A stretch of DNA of 64,000 nucleotides from Dyadobacter sp. LHD-138 (lineage in GTDB: Bacteria > Bacteroidota > Bacteroidia > Cytophagales > Spirosomataceae): NCBI RefSeq assembly GCF_030929615.1, contig NZ_JAVFVU010000010.1, forward strand, positions 124,001 to 188,000, given 5' to 3'. Positions within the stretch are counted from its first letter, which is position 1. Every line of letters starts with the position of its first letter. Position numbers and translations under genes: made by a program. Shown one piece after another: positions 34,177-43,037 of the stretch. The notes below the pieces were generated by a model. The model did no database searches, had not been told where the DNA came from, and saw only the letters and a list, made by a program, of their open reading frames with translations.

Positions 34177-35367
34177 ATGCAAAAAATAGCCATGTTGGGT
34201 TCCGGATTCATCGGACGGTTTTATGCTGAATCAATTCATGGCCAGCGGGGCCGGGATAAGGTTGTTGCCATTTATGCACGAAGGGAAGAAAGTGCCAAAA
34301 AATTTGCAGAGGATTACGGCTGTGATTTCTGGTCGGCGAATATGGAAGAAGTGATTGCACATCCGAGTGTGAGCATGGTTTGTATCGCCCTGCCCAACAA
34401 TGTCCATGAAGAGGCGGTTATGCTTTGTGCAAAACATAAAAAAGCGGTTGTTTCGACGAAACCGTTGGGGAGAAATGCGGATGAGGCGCTGCGGATGTTA
34501 AGGGCGGTGGAGGAAGCGGGGATTTTCGCCGGATATCTGGAAGACCTTTGTTATACACCGAAGTTTTTGAAATCGCTCGAAAGTGTGAAAAGCGGAGCCT
34601 TGGGAAGGATTATCTGGGCCAAATCCAGAGAGGCGCATCCGGGGCCGCATAGCGAATGGTTTTGGGATATTGAACAGGCCGGGGGCGGTTGCATGCTCGA
34701 TCTGGGCTGCCACTGTATTGAAATTTCAAGGAATTTTATCGGCAAAGATATTCGCCCGGTCGAGGTGATGTGCTGGGCAGATACGCAGGTGAAGCCGATC
34801 GAGGCCGAAGATCATGCGATTGCGCTGGTGAAGTATGAAAACGGAGCCATCGGGCAGTTTGAGGTAAGCTGGACGTTTCGTGGCGGGATGGATTTGCGGG
34901 ACGAGGTGATGGGAACCGAAGGCACAATTTGGATAAACAATTTCCTAAGAACCGGCTTTGAAATGTATACCTCGGGGAGCGGCGGTGACTATGTTGCAGA
35001 AAAGGCTGAAAGTAAAAGCGGATGGCTGTTTCCGGTGGGCGATGAAGTAAATGAACTGGGATATAACCATATGTTTACGGATATGTTCAACGCGGCGGAA
35101 GCGGGGCGTGAGCCGGCTGAAACCTTTTATGACGGATATGTTGTCAATGCCATTATCGATGCGGCTTACCGGTCAGCAAAGACCAAATTGTGGGAAAAAG
35201 TGGAACTTCCGGTCTGGCGTGGGCAAGAGGGCGTGACCAAACCGTCAAACTACGTCGAATATGATGAAAACCATTACCTGATCAAACAGGAAGTAACGCA
35301 TGACGGCCGCAATAAATTAATTTTGAAGGATAAGGTGACGGGGAAAATCAGTGAAAGAGATATTTGA
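34177..35367 (+). CDS. Gfo/Idh/MocA family oxidoreductase, cytoplasmic
   Basis: This 396-residue dehydrogenase has the nucleotide motif AMLGSGFIGRFYAE, the KPLG motif (VVSTKPLGRNADEA) and the C-terminal domain with AGGGCMLDLGCHCIEISR. It has no signal peptide, unlike the paralogue at 8825-9910. It probably acts on an inositol or sugar derivative; the substrate cannot be read. It is inserted between mutY and ssb, and codon use looks like that of its neighbours. Confidence 0.85.
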   Translation: MQKIAMLGSGFIGRFYAESIHGQRGRDKVVAIYARREESAKKFAEDYGCDFWSANMEEVIAHPSVSMVCIALPNNVHEEAVMLCAKHKKAVVSTKPLGRNADEALRMLRAVEEAGIFAGYLEDLCYTPKFLKSLESVKSGALGRIIWAKSREAHPGPHSEWFWDIEQAGGGCMLDLGCHCIEISRNFIGKDIRPVEVMCWADTQVKPIEAEDHAIALVKYENGAIGQFEVSWTFRGGMDLRDEVMGTEGTIWINNFLRTGFEMYTSGSGGDYVAEKAESKSGWLFPVGDEVNELGYNHMFTDMFNAAEAGREPAETFYDGYVVNAIIDAAYRSAKTKLWEKVELPVWRGQEGVTKPSNYVEYDENHYLIKQEVTHDGRNKLILKDKVTGKISERDI

Positions 35368-35489
35368 AACAGGAATGTAGGATTATTCCGTTGCCGGATG
35401 GATTTATGCAAAATTTGAATTTGTTTATTTGAACTAATATCCGGTATATTGAATTTAATTATCCACAATCATCACAAGCGCACAAAATC

Positions 35490-35966
35490 ATGGCAAGTGT
35501 TAACAAAGTAATTTTAATCGGAAACCTGGGAAGCGACCCGGAAGTACGGTATCTGGAAAGCGGATCCGCGGTGGCGAAATTCAGTATCGCTACAACCGAG
35601 GCTTATACCAATAAGAATGGCGAAAGGGTAGAAAATACCGAATGGCACCGTATCGAGTTGTGGGAAGGACTGGCAAAAGTGGCCGAAAAATATCTAAAAA
35701 AAGGGAATTCTGTCTATATCGAAGGAAGACTCCGGACGGATAACTGGACGGATAAAGAAGGACAGCAGCGTTCTGGCGTAACCATTCGTGCAAATAGCAT
35801 GACGCTGCTTGGCGGACCCAATACAGGTGGATCTGGTGACCATTCAGGTAATCAGGGGCATGAGCAATCTTCGGCACCAAGGTCTAACAACCAGGCGCCA
35901 AGAGCAAATGATCCGATTCCGCCGTCGATGGCTGCCGGGAATGATGATGACGATTTACCGTTCTGA
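35490..35966 (+). CDS. ssb: Single-stranded DNA-binding protein
   Basis: This 158-residue protein has an N-terminal OB fold (MASVNKVILIGNLGSDPEVR, then EWHRIELWEGLAKVAEKYLKKG). A disordered Gly/Ser/Asn/Gln linker and the acidic C-terminal tip DDDDLPF follow, the latter recruiting replication and repair partners. It lies 116 bases upstream of gldE, a conserved neighbourhood. Confidence 0.95.
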   Translation: MASVNKVILIGNLGSDPEVRYLESGSAVAKFSIATTEAYTNKNGERVENTEWHRIELWEGLAKVAEKYLKKGNSVYIEGRLRTDNWTDKEGQQRSGVTIRANSMTLLGGPNTGGSGDHSGNQGHEQSSAPRSNNQAPRANDPIPPSMAAGNDDDDLPF

Positions 35967-36082
35967 TTTTCAGAGGAATTCTACCCGGGAAACATGTTTA
36001 TTTACATTACAGATTAAATAAGCAACAAGATTTTTGGGTAGAATTCTTATATTGGGTGTATTATGAACTTTTCTGACTTTTT

Positions 36083-37399
36083 GTGAAAGAACCTGCCGAT
36101 AGTGACGATCCTTTGTCTCGAAAGCGTGCGGGGATAAATTATCCCGTTAAAAGTACGCTCCCTCTGCTGGCCGGGATGGTTATACCCATTGATCGTTTTG
36201 CCGTTTATGAATTAATTCTTGTTTTTATCCTTTTGGTTGTCTCTCTTATTCTTTCAGGAATCAGAGCCTCCTACGCGGCAGCCGGCGCCATGGAAAATCC
36301 GTGGGACCGAAAAAGTGTTTCCGAAGGAAGTCTTCCCACCCGCATTCAGCAGCTCGCACTTTCGATTATTCAGCGTGGCGTAACGTTACTCGCACTTTTA
36401 CTGGCTGCCCGGTTTACCTGGCTTCAGGTTCAGGATAACGAAGAAACTATTTTTCATTGGATAGCCCTGGGCGTCCTGGCGTTCTGGATTTGGCTGGACG
36501 TGATGGTGCGGTTTTACACGGCACGAAATGCGGCTGAATTAATTCCCAAAATTGCCGGAACAACGCAGTTGATTATCAGGATCTGTGAGCCGTTAACCAA
36601 ACCGATAACGCGTTTAGGGTACTTTTTTGGGATATTGACGCCCGAAGGTTCCGAAATTTCTACGGAAAGATTTGAAGCAAAGGCGGAAAGTGAAGAGGAA
36701 ACGGATCTGTTACGAGGCCTGGCAAATTTCAGGCAGACCAATGCCAGAAAAGCCATGCAGCCGCGGGTAAATATCACCGCGTTTGATATTGAAATGGATT
36801 TTCATGAGCTAATGGACAAGATCAATAAATCGGGATATTCAAGAGTTCCTGTTTACCGTGACACCTTAGATAGCGTGGAAGGAACGCTCAATGTAAAGGA
36901 TTTACTGCCTTATCTGCATCATAACGAACACTTTAACTGGCAAAAATTACTTCGGGAGCCTTACCTTATTCCGGAAAGCAAGCGGCTGGACGACCTGATG
37001 AAGGAATTCCAGAACCGGCGTGTGCACATGGCGATTGTGATTGACGAATACGGCGGAACAAGTGGCTTGATCACGCTGGAAGATATCATTGAAGAAATTT
37101 TTGGTGATATTAACGACGAATATGACGAGGAAGAAGAGGTCAATTACACGAAGGTTGACGAGAATACGTATGTATTTGAGGGCAAAGTTTTGATCAACGA
37201 CCTGTGCAGAATACTGAATCTTGAATCGGATTATTTTGATGAAGTTCGTGGGAACAGTGAATCTCTGGCCGGACTATTACTCGAACTTTTTTCGAGATTG
37301 CCACGAACCGGCGAGATTGCTACGCATCGGGAAATCACCTTCAAGGTGCAGTCTGCCGACAAGAAAAGGATCAAAAAAGTAAGGGTTCTGGTAGGTTAG
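36083..37399 (+). CDS. gldE: Gliding-motility protein GldE (CNNM/CorC family)
   Basis: This 438-residue membrane protein starts at a GTG. Three hydrophobic segments (around residues 40-60, 90-112 and 124-143) precede a CBS pair (about 235-350, including VIDEYGGTSGLITLEDIIEE) and a C-terminal CorC/HlyC domain. In Flavobacterium GldE supports the gliding/type IX secretion machinery and pairs with gldD; here gldD does not follow. The general alternative is a hemolysin-like divalent-cation exporter. It ends six bases before the convergent FG-GAP gene. Confidence 0.82.
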   Translation: MKEPADSDDPLSRKRAGINYPVKSTLPLLAGMVIPIDRFAVYELILVFILLVVSLILSGIRASYAAAGAMENPWDRKSVSEGSLPTRIQQLALSIIQRGVTLLALLLAARFTWLQVQDNEETIFHWIALGVLAFWIWLDVMVRFYTARNAAELIPKIAGTTQLIIRICEPLTKPITRLGYFFGILTPEGSEISTERFEAKAESEEETDLLRGLANFRQTNARKAMQPRVNITAFDIEMDFHELMDKINKSGYSRVPVYRDTLDSVEGTLNVKDLLPYLHHNEHFNWQKLLREPYLIPESKRLDDLMKEFQNRRVHMAIVIDEYGGTSGLITLEDIIEEIFGDINDEYDEEEEVNYTKVDENTYVFEGKVLINDLCRILNLESDYFDEVRGNSESLAGLLLELFSRLPRTGEIATHREITFKVQSADKKRIKKVRVLVG

Positions 37400-37405
37400 T
37401 AATGG

Positions 37406-40400
37406 TTATTTTGAAAGATTCACCGAACGAACATTCCCCTTGGAATCATGAATTTTTATTGCCGACAAATTATCTTTCGGGACATTTAACACCCTCGACG
37501 ATTGCGACAGATATCCGGAGCCATAGCTCCATTCGTGCCTTCTTTTACTTCCGTCTTTAAAAATAATTTCAGCGCAGTTGTCGTTTGCCAAGGGCTGTAT
37601 TTTTATGAATTTTTCAGATGTTTTTTCCATAGAAAAGACTTTAAGTAAATCATTATTTTGCCCAGCAAGCACCAGTCTTTTTCCATCATTTAAATTTAAG
37701 ACCGCCAGGCTTTTTCCATCTCCTTCCACCAGAAAGCCGCTGTTGGCAGCAGAAACCGGTACAAAACCACCTTCCCCGTTTCCTTTAAGCAGCAAGCCGT
37801 TAAAAGCATCCAGCCGGCCGCTGATGGATTCCGGTGCGTAGGAATTTCCAGTGAGCAGCAAATCAAGGTGCCCGTCAAGATCATAATCTCCTGCGGTGAT
37901 ACCATAAACAGGTCCTAATTGGGCAGCGATGGGGAGTGGCTTGAGTTTAAATTTCCCATGTCCGAGGTTTTCCAGCAAAACACTTTGCATCTGCTCGCAT
38001 ACCAGTTTGGAAACATCTTTAAGCTCTTCTATCGTGAAAACATCCTTCATTTCCGCTTTGGCGTAATCTGCATAGTAGACAAATCGTTTTTTGAGAAAAT
38101 TCATCTGACTGGTCATTTCATCGCGTGGATGTACAGGGTATAGGTTTTCTCCCAGATATTGACAGATAACCGGATCCATCGTTCCGCTTTTATCAAAATC
38201 TTTTGCGAAGAGTGTTAGTGGTTTATTGGTTTGGGGGCGGCCTTCTGTGTTTAATCCAACATTTCCGGCAACGTAATCAATATCTCCATCCTCGTCAAAA
38301 TCTCCTGCGGCAATGCTGTTCCACCAGCCTTGTGTATGGGTTAAGCCTGTTGATGCCGTTACGTTGACAAGTTTTCCATGGCTGTTTTTGAAAAAAGTCA
38401 GTGGCATCCACTCTCCGGAAATGATCAGATCTGTCCACCCATCCTGGTCAAAATCAGTCCAGAGCGAGGTGGTTATCATGCCTACATTTCTTAGCTCAGG
38501 ACAGATTTTTGAAGTGATATCGGTAAATTTTCCATGGTCGTTTCTGAGTATAACACTTTTTGGCGAAACAGGATATTGACCCGCCGTAAGCCGGCCTCCG
38601 ACAAACAAATCGAGATCACCGTCTTTGTCAAAATCCGTTGCACTTATGGAAGAACCGCTTGTTGTGTTAACGGGTAAAGCAGTTGGATCTAACCTGAAAT
38701 TTCCTTTGCCATCGTTGAGATAAAGGCGGTCCTGATAATATTTAGAATCCGTTGGGAATTCACTGCTCCCGCTCACGATATACAAATCGAGGTCGCCGTC
38801 CTGGTCCGCATCGAAGAGGAGTGAGCCCATATCTTCTTCAAATTTTTGCGCCTTCGTCAGTGGTTTCTCCGTGAATTTTTGCTGGGCATTTTGCACAAAA
38901 AAGCTTCCCGAATGTTTGAAAGCACCGCCAATGTAAAAGTCTTCCCGTCCGTCACCATTAATATCACCAACAGAAATACCGGGGCCGTTTTGAGATAAAA
39001 GGTGTGGCAAAAGTGGCTGTACCTTAAAATCAATGTATAACTCGTCTGTGTGCTTGTAATGAATTCCGGTAATGTCTGATGCTTCTTTAAAGAGAGGCGC
39101 AGGTATCGCCGGATTTATGATTTTTTCAGGTTTGGCTTTTTCATAGGTCGTCGTTAAAACCTGGTCGGCAGGAACATTTTTTAGCAGCAGCGTTTTTTGA
39201 TCCGGCCAGAGAATACGAACCGAATCCAGTTTTTTGTTTTTTCCTAAACCAAAATGCAGCGTACTTTCAACCGATGACTGATAACCGCGGTACGGCGAAT
39301 GCTCGATGAACTGTTTTTCTGTGCCATAATAGATGGTCACTTTTGCGCCAAAACCGTGTGGGTTTTCCTTCGGGCCTTTTAAATTGATACGCTGATAATG
39401 ATGGTCTGGAAGTTTTTCAGCGTGATTTTTATAAACAAATGCTTCCTGATCAATGTTGTTGATCACCAGGTCAAGATCTCCGTCATTGTCCAGATCCGCA
39501 TAGGCCGCGCCATTGGAAAAGGATGGCTTGTCAAAACCCCAGGCTTCTGATTGATTTTTAAACGAGAGGTCGCCGTTATTTTTAAACAGATAATTGGCAA
39601 CATGCGCGCCTTCAACTTCTTTTAGTGCGTTGATCGTTGGCGTATTGTTCACATTCCCCGACTGCATTTGCTGCTGATATTGTGCCATCCTGTAAATGAC
39701 AAAATCCCGGTTTGTGATATCTTTAGGGTAGCCGTTCGTGATCATCAGGTCGCGTTGGCCGTCGTTATCGTAGTCGGCAAATAAGGCGCTCCAACTCCAG
39801 TCCGTAGCCTGAATTCCTGAAAACCGCCCGATCTCGCTGAAAAAAGGATGATTTGTTCCGGGACGATTACCGTTGTTATGCTGCAACGTGTTTCGCATAA
39901 ACTGGGGCTGATAACCCATGCGTTGCTCGGAGAGGTACCGGTCATAATTCATTAACCCGAACATATTCTTACGGCGCGTGTTTTCTTCCGGTAACATATC
40001 CAATGTGACGAAATCCACCAGCCCGTCATTATCAATATCAGCGGCATCATTACCCATCGCGGAATAACTTTGGTGACGGAAATAATCGTTGATCTCGTTT
40101 TTAAACGTCCCGTTCTGCTGGTTGATGTAAAGCAGGTCGTTGGATAAATAATCGTTGGAAACGTATACATCCGGCCAGCCATCTTCATTGATATCCACGA
40201 TCGAAACACCGAGGCCAAAACCCTCCGTCAATATATTGGCTTCTTTGGAAACATTGGTGAAAACGGGTTGCCCGGAAATTGTGCCATCATTGCGATACAA
40301 CCGGTCGGTGCTTAAAGCGGAGCCGTCCGTTCTTTTGGGCCTGACGACATTCGGTCCCTTTCTTTCCATGACGTTGGTTACCAGAAAAACATCCAGATCT

Positions 40401-40984
40401 CCGTCGTGGTCATAATCAAAAAAAGCTGCCTGGGTAGTATTGCCCGCGTAGTCAAGTCCGTATTTTTTGGCTTCTTCGGTAAATTTATTTTTGCCTTTAT
40501 TGATGTACAATAAATTGGGACGAGATTCGAAATCGGGATCTGTGGACCGCGGCCCGACCGACCGCGGTCCGGCCAATCGTGGCCCGGCCCTGCAAACGTA
40601 GATATCCAGAAGGCCATCGGCGTTGATGTCCACCATGGAAATTCCCCGCGACCAGCTATCTGAAAGCGCAATACCGGAAGCCGTTGTAATATCTTCAAAT
40701 TTCAGATTACCCCGATTCAGATATAATTTGCTTTCGGCCATGTTGCCGCCTAAAAAGATATCCTGCAAACCGTCGTTGTTAATATCTCCAATACCTACAC
40801 CACCGCCATTGTAAAAATATTCGTACGTGAGGATATTGAGTTTCTCATCTTCCTTCAGATTGTTAGAAAAGCTGATGCCGGTTTCGGAGGAAGGTAATAA
40901 TTCAAATAAGGTATCCTGATCTTTCTTTTTACAGGCGAATAAAGCGCTACCTAGCGAAAGCAATAAAATCAGTCGTTGGATCAT
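37406..40984 (-). CDS. FG-GAP/ASPIC-UnbV (CRTAC1-like) surface lipoprotein
   Basis: This 1192-residue lipoprotein has a signal ending in lipobox LFAC followed by KKK. It carries many FG-GAP/VCBS calcium-binding repeats (DINNDGLQDIFLGG, DYDHDGDLDVFLV, DFDKDGDLDLFVGG and others). A mid-protein ASPIC/UnbV domain includes GFGAKVTIYYG and SVRILWPDQ. It probably forms a beta-propeller at the cell surface and binds glycans or proteins. Its start overlaps the stop of the small lipoprotein gene by four bases, so the two are translationally coupled in the SusC/SusD operon. A small GC-rich tandem repeat at 40545-40589 lies in the coding sequence. Confidence 0.85.
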   Translation of the reverse strand: MIQRLILLLSLGSALFACKKKDQDTLFELLPSSETGISFSNNLKEDEKLNILTYEYFYNGGGVGIGDINNDGLQDIFLGGNMAESKLYLNRGNLKFEDITTASGIALSDSWSRGISMVDINADGLLDIYVCRAGPRLAGPRSVGPRSTDPDFESRPNLLYINKGKNKFTEEAKKYGLDYAGNTTQAAFFDYDHDGDLDVFLVTNVMERKGPNVVRPKRTDGSALSTDRLYRNDGTISGQPVFTNVSKEANILTEGFGLGVSIVDINEDGWPDVYVSNDYLSNDLLYINQQNGTFKNEINDYFRHQSYSAMGNDAADIDNDGLVDFVTLDMLPEENTRRKNMFGLMNYDRYLSEQRMGYQPQFMRNTLQHNNGNRPGTNHPFFSEIGRFSGIQATDWSWSALFADYDNDGQRDLMITNGYPKDITNRDFVIYRMAQYQQQMQSGNVNNTPTINALKEVEGAHVANYLFKNNGDLSFKNQSEAWGFDKPSFSNGAAYADLDNDGDLDLVINNIDQEAFVYKNHAEKLPDHHYQRINLKGPKENPHGFGAKVTIYYGTEKQFIEHSPYRGYQSSVESTLHFGLGKNKKLDSVRILWPDQKTLLLKNVPADQVLTTTYEKAKPEKIINPAIPAPLFKEASDITGIHYKHTDELYIDFKVQPLLPHLLSQNGPGISVGDINGDGREDFYIGGAFKHSGSFFVQNAQQKFTEKPLTKAQKFEEDMGSLLFDADQDGDLDLYIVSGSSEFPTDSKYYQDRLYLNDGKGNFRLDPTALPVNTTSGSSISATDFDKDGDLDLFVGGRLTAGQYPVSPKSVILRNDHGKFTDITSKICPELRNVGMITTSLWTDFDQDGWTDLIISGEWMPLTFFKNSHGKLVNVTASTGLTHTQGWWNSIAAGDFDEDGDIDYVAGNVGLNTEGRPQTNKPLTLFAKDFDKSGTMDPVICQYLGENLYPVHPRDEMTSQMNFLKKRFVYYADYAKAEMKDVFTIEELKDVSKLVCEQMQSVLLENLGHGKFKLKPLPIAAQLGPVYGITAGDYDLDGHLDLLLTGNSYAPESISGRLDAFNGLLLKGNGEGGFVPVSAANSGFLVEGDGKSLAVLNLNDGKRLVLAGQNNDLLKVFSMEKTSEKFIKIQPLANDNCAEIIFKDGSKRRHEWSYGSGYLSQSSRVLNVPKDNLSAIKIHDSKGNVRSVNLSK
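40545..40589 (-). repeat. 15-bp tandem repeat inside the FG-GAP lipoprotein gene
   Basis: Three consecutive 15-bp units (40545-40559, 40560-40574, 40575-40589) encode three copies of a five-residue unit, [A/V]GPR[S/L]. The segment is GC-rich compared with its surroundings and sits in a loop between two FG-GAP repeats. Confidence 0.8.
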
Positions 40985-41406
40985 TTTGACGCGGAAATAT
41001 GATCGGGAAGAATTTTAGAAAAAAAACGTGTTTCGTAAAGCGTTTGGTTTTTGCCGGGAAGATATGGTTTTTGTATTTTCTTTAAAACCAATTGCTTGTC
41101 GTTTAGTTTAAGGATTTTATAGCCGGTTAAGAAACTGCCGGCAGAATCAAGGTAAACCAGTGAGTCGGATGACAAAACTTTATAGTTGTATTTTCTGAAC
41201 TCGGCTTTTCTGCGCTCGAAAATTTCGCCTTTGCTGTTGTACTCAAAGTGCGACCAATGTTCATCCTGTGAGTTGTTGGTATGCGTAAAACCGTTAACAA
41301 AAGTAGAAATGGAATCCGTTCGCCAGGTACCCTGGAGTTTTGTCTCCTTGGATACACATTGTGTTAGGAGACTTACAAGAATGATACAGGCTATTACTCT
41401 TTTCAC
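40981..41406 (-). CDS. Small outer-membrane lipoprotein, lipocalin-like
   Basis: This 141-residue protein has a lipoprotein signal ending in LLTQC. A small beta-rich domain follows (TKLQGTWRTDSISTF, YKILKLNDKQLVLKKI) resembling lipocalin-like lipoproteins, though I do not recognise a specific family. It is encoded between SusD and the FG-GAP lipoprotein and overlaps the latter by four bases (ATGA type), so the two products are probably made together and may form a surface complex. Confidence 0.65.
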   Translation of the reverse strand: MKRVIACIILVSLLTQCVSKETKLQGTWRTDSISTFVNGFTHTNNSQDEHWSHFEYNSKGEIFERRKAEFRKYNYKVLSSDSLVYLDSAGSFLTGYKILKLNDKQLVLKKIQKPYLPGKNQTLYETRFFSKILPDHISASK

Positions 41407-41469
41407 GATTTAAGGAAATAAGGAATTTGAAAACGAGGTCACCGGGAAGGGGAAATGGATGAGGAAGAA

Positions 41470-41516
41470 AAAGAAGTCAAGACTGGGCGTCCCCGTTTTT
41501 AAAACTTGACTTCTTT
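41470..41516 (-). terminator. Hairpin after susD sharing the GAAGTCAAG stem
   Basis: A 12-bp stem, AAAGAAGTCAAG (41470-41481) with its complement (41505-41516), has a GC-containing loop. The stem sequence is the same as the core of the hairpin at 16958-17014. It lies between susD and the small lipoprotein gene and may reduce read-through into the last two genes. Confidence 0.65.
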
Positions 41517-41552
41517 GTGGCACCAAATCATTCGGGCCAATTCCATTCACCA

Positions 41553-42995
41553 TTAATAATTGCTATTCTGAATCAGCACGCCATTACTTAAATCAACCTC
41601 ACGTTGTGGAAGCGGGAAGTAATAATGTTTTGGTTTTACGAAATTGCGGCTAGGTTTATAAGGCCCGCGGGCAATTTTATAATGTGCCGTGATATCGATT
41701 AAACCCGCTTTATCCCAGCGCATCAAATCCTGATGCCTTTCATTTTCACCTGCAAGTTCCACCCGGCGTTCATGCATGATATCTTTGATGGTCGCGTTTG
41801 TGATCGACTTCAAGCCAGCACGTTTTCTAACCACATTCAATTCAGTATCCCCGTTTTGTCCTGACCGTATTTTAGCTTCTGCGGCCAAAAGATAGACATC
41901 CGCTGAACGCAGGAAAGGTGAATTTAAACTCTGGTCCATATCGCCCGAAGCGGTAAACTGCGTATATTTTTTGAATGCATAACCCGTGACACGCGTCATA
42001 TCGGCTGTAAATTTAACATTCCCCTGCGAGCCCTGTGTTACGGTATCACCTGGACTGAAAATAGAATAAGCCCGTCTCGGATCGCCTGCTTCAAATTCAT
42101 TGACCAGATCCTGGATTGGTTCATGAAAGCCCCAGCCGCCAAAAGCCTGAGGCGTGTGGTAATAGGCCGGAGAGTTATCAGCAGTCCAGCCGGTTTCGTA
42201 TTGGAGAGAAAACAATGTCTCGGTGTTATTCTCCGTTACCAGTTCAAAATTCTGATTGAAACCGGTTGCCAGTTTGTAGGCGGCGTTTGACGTTACTTTG
42301 GTACTTGCTTCAATCGCCTTGGCCCAGTTTTCCTGATAAACATATAATTTCGCCAGAAAACCATAGGCAGCTCCCTGCGTCACACGGCCTCCTTCGGCAG
42401 CCTCATACGTTACCGGCAATAGTGTTGCTGCTTTCTGAAAATCGGCCTCCGCCTGCGCACGTACTTGCACCAGGGTCGATTTTGGTTTGTTATAGGTTTG
42501 GTTAATGGCATCTTCTTCCAGTAAAATCGGGACTTCCCCATAGATTAATGAAAGACGCCAGTAGATAAATCCTCTCAGAAAATAAGCCTCGCCCATGCTG
42601 CGGTTGCGCAAAGCGTCATCCATTTTAACCTTGGGAGCGTTGATAAGCACGGCGTTCGCTCTTGAAATAACTTCGTATTTGGTGGACCAGGTTGCCAGAA
42701 TATGCGAATTGGAAGCATCGAAAGTAAACATTTCCAAGGCTGTTTCGTCCGCATGGTCACCGGCGCGGTTCATGTCATCTGAGCAGTTATCGAAGGTATA
42801 TTCTGTATGTGCGAATCCGTCTTCGTTTAGCAATGGGGCATAAATGGCATTGGTAGCCGCCACAACGTCGTCGCCATTGCGCCAGTATTGCTGTGATGTA
42901 ACCTGTCCGTAGGGCGTTGTATCGAGTAAGTTATCCTGACAACTGATTAACGTTGCAAGAAAAATATAGCCGGCGAGTGTAGTTATCTTTTTCAT
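41553..42995 (-). CDS. SusD/RagB family nutrient-binding lipoprotein
   Basis: This 480-residue lipoprotein has a signal with lipobox TLISC. Family features are LDTTPYGQVTSQQYWRNGDD after the cysteine, TPR-like helices, and the C-terminal RRVELAGENERHQDLMRWDKAG and YYFPLPQREVDLS. It caps the SusC transporter at the surface and binds the oligomeric substrate. It is encoded 42 bases after susC in an operon with its own sigma/FecR pair. The substrate is not evident because no glycosidase is encoded in this operon. Confidence 0.93.
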   Translation of the reverse strand: MKKITTLAGYIFLATLISCQDNLLDTTPYGQVTSQQYWRNGDDVVAATNAIYAPLLNEDGFAHTEYTFDNCSDDMNRAGDHADETALEMFTFDASNSHILATWSTKYEVISRANAVLINAPKVKMDDALRNRSMGEAYFLRGFIYWRLSLIYGEVPILLEEDAINQTYNKPKSTLVQVRAQAEADFQKAATLLPVTYEAAEGGRVTQGAAYGFLAKLYVYQENWAKAIEASTKVTSNAAYKLATGFNQNFELVTENNTETLFSLQYETGWTADNSPAYYHTPQAFGGWGFHEPIQDLVNEFEAGDPRRAYSIFSPGDTVTQGSQGNVKFTADMTRVTGYAFKKYTQFTASGDMDQSLNSPFLRSADVYLLAAEAKIRSGQNGDTELNVVRKRAGLKSITNATIKDIMHERRVELAGENERHQDLMRWDKAGLIDITAHYKIARGPYKPSRNFVKPKHYYFPLPQREVDLSNGVLIQNSNY

Positions 42996-43037
42996 AAATA
43001 GTAGAAATTCTGCTGGAATAAAATCTGAACGTTGGGA

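Noticed and set aside
34177-35367. Recent horizontal insertion between mutY and ssb
   Set aside because: No repeats, integrase or compositional break was seen around the gene; a simple local insertion or ancestral variation is enough.
37406-40984. Integrin-like adhesin with a cell-wall anchor
   Set aside because: The FG-GAP repeats come with a lipobox and an ASPIC/UnbV domain, which fit a CRTAC1-like lipoprotein; no sorting signal is present.
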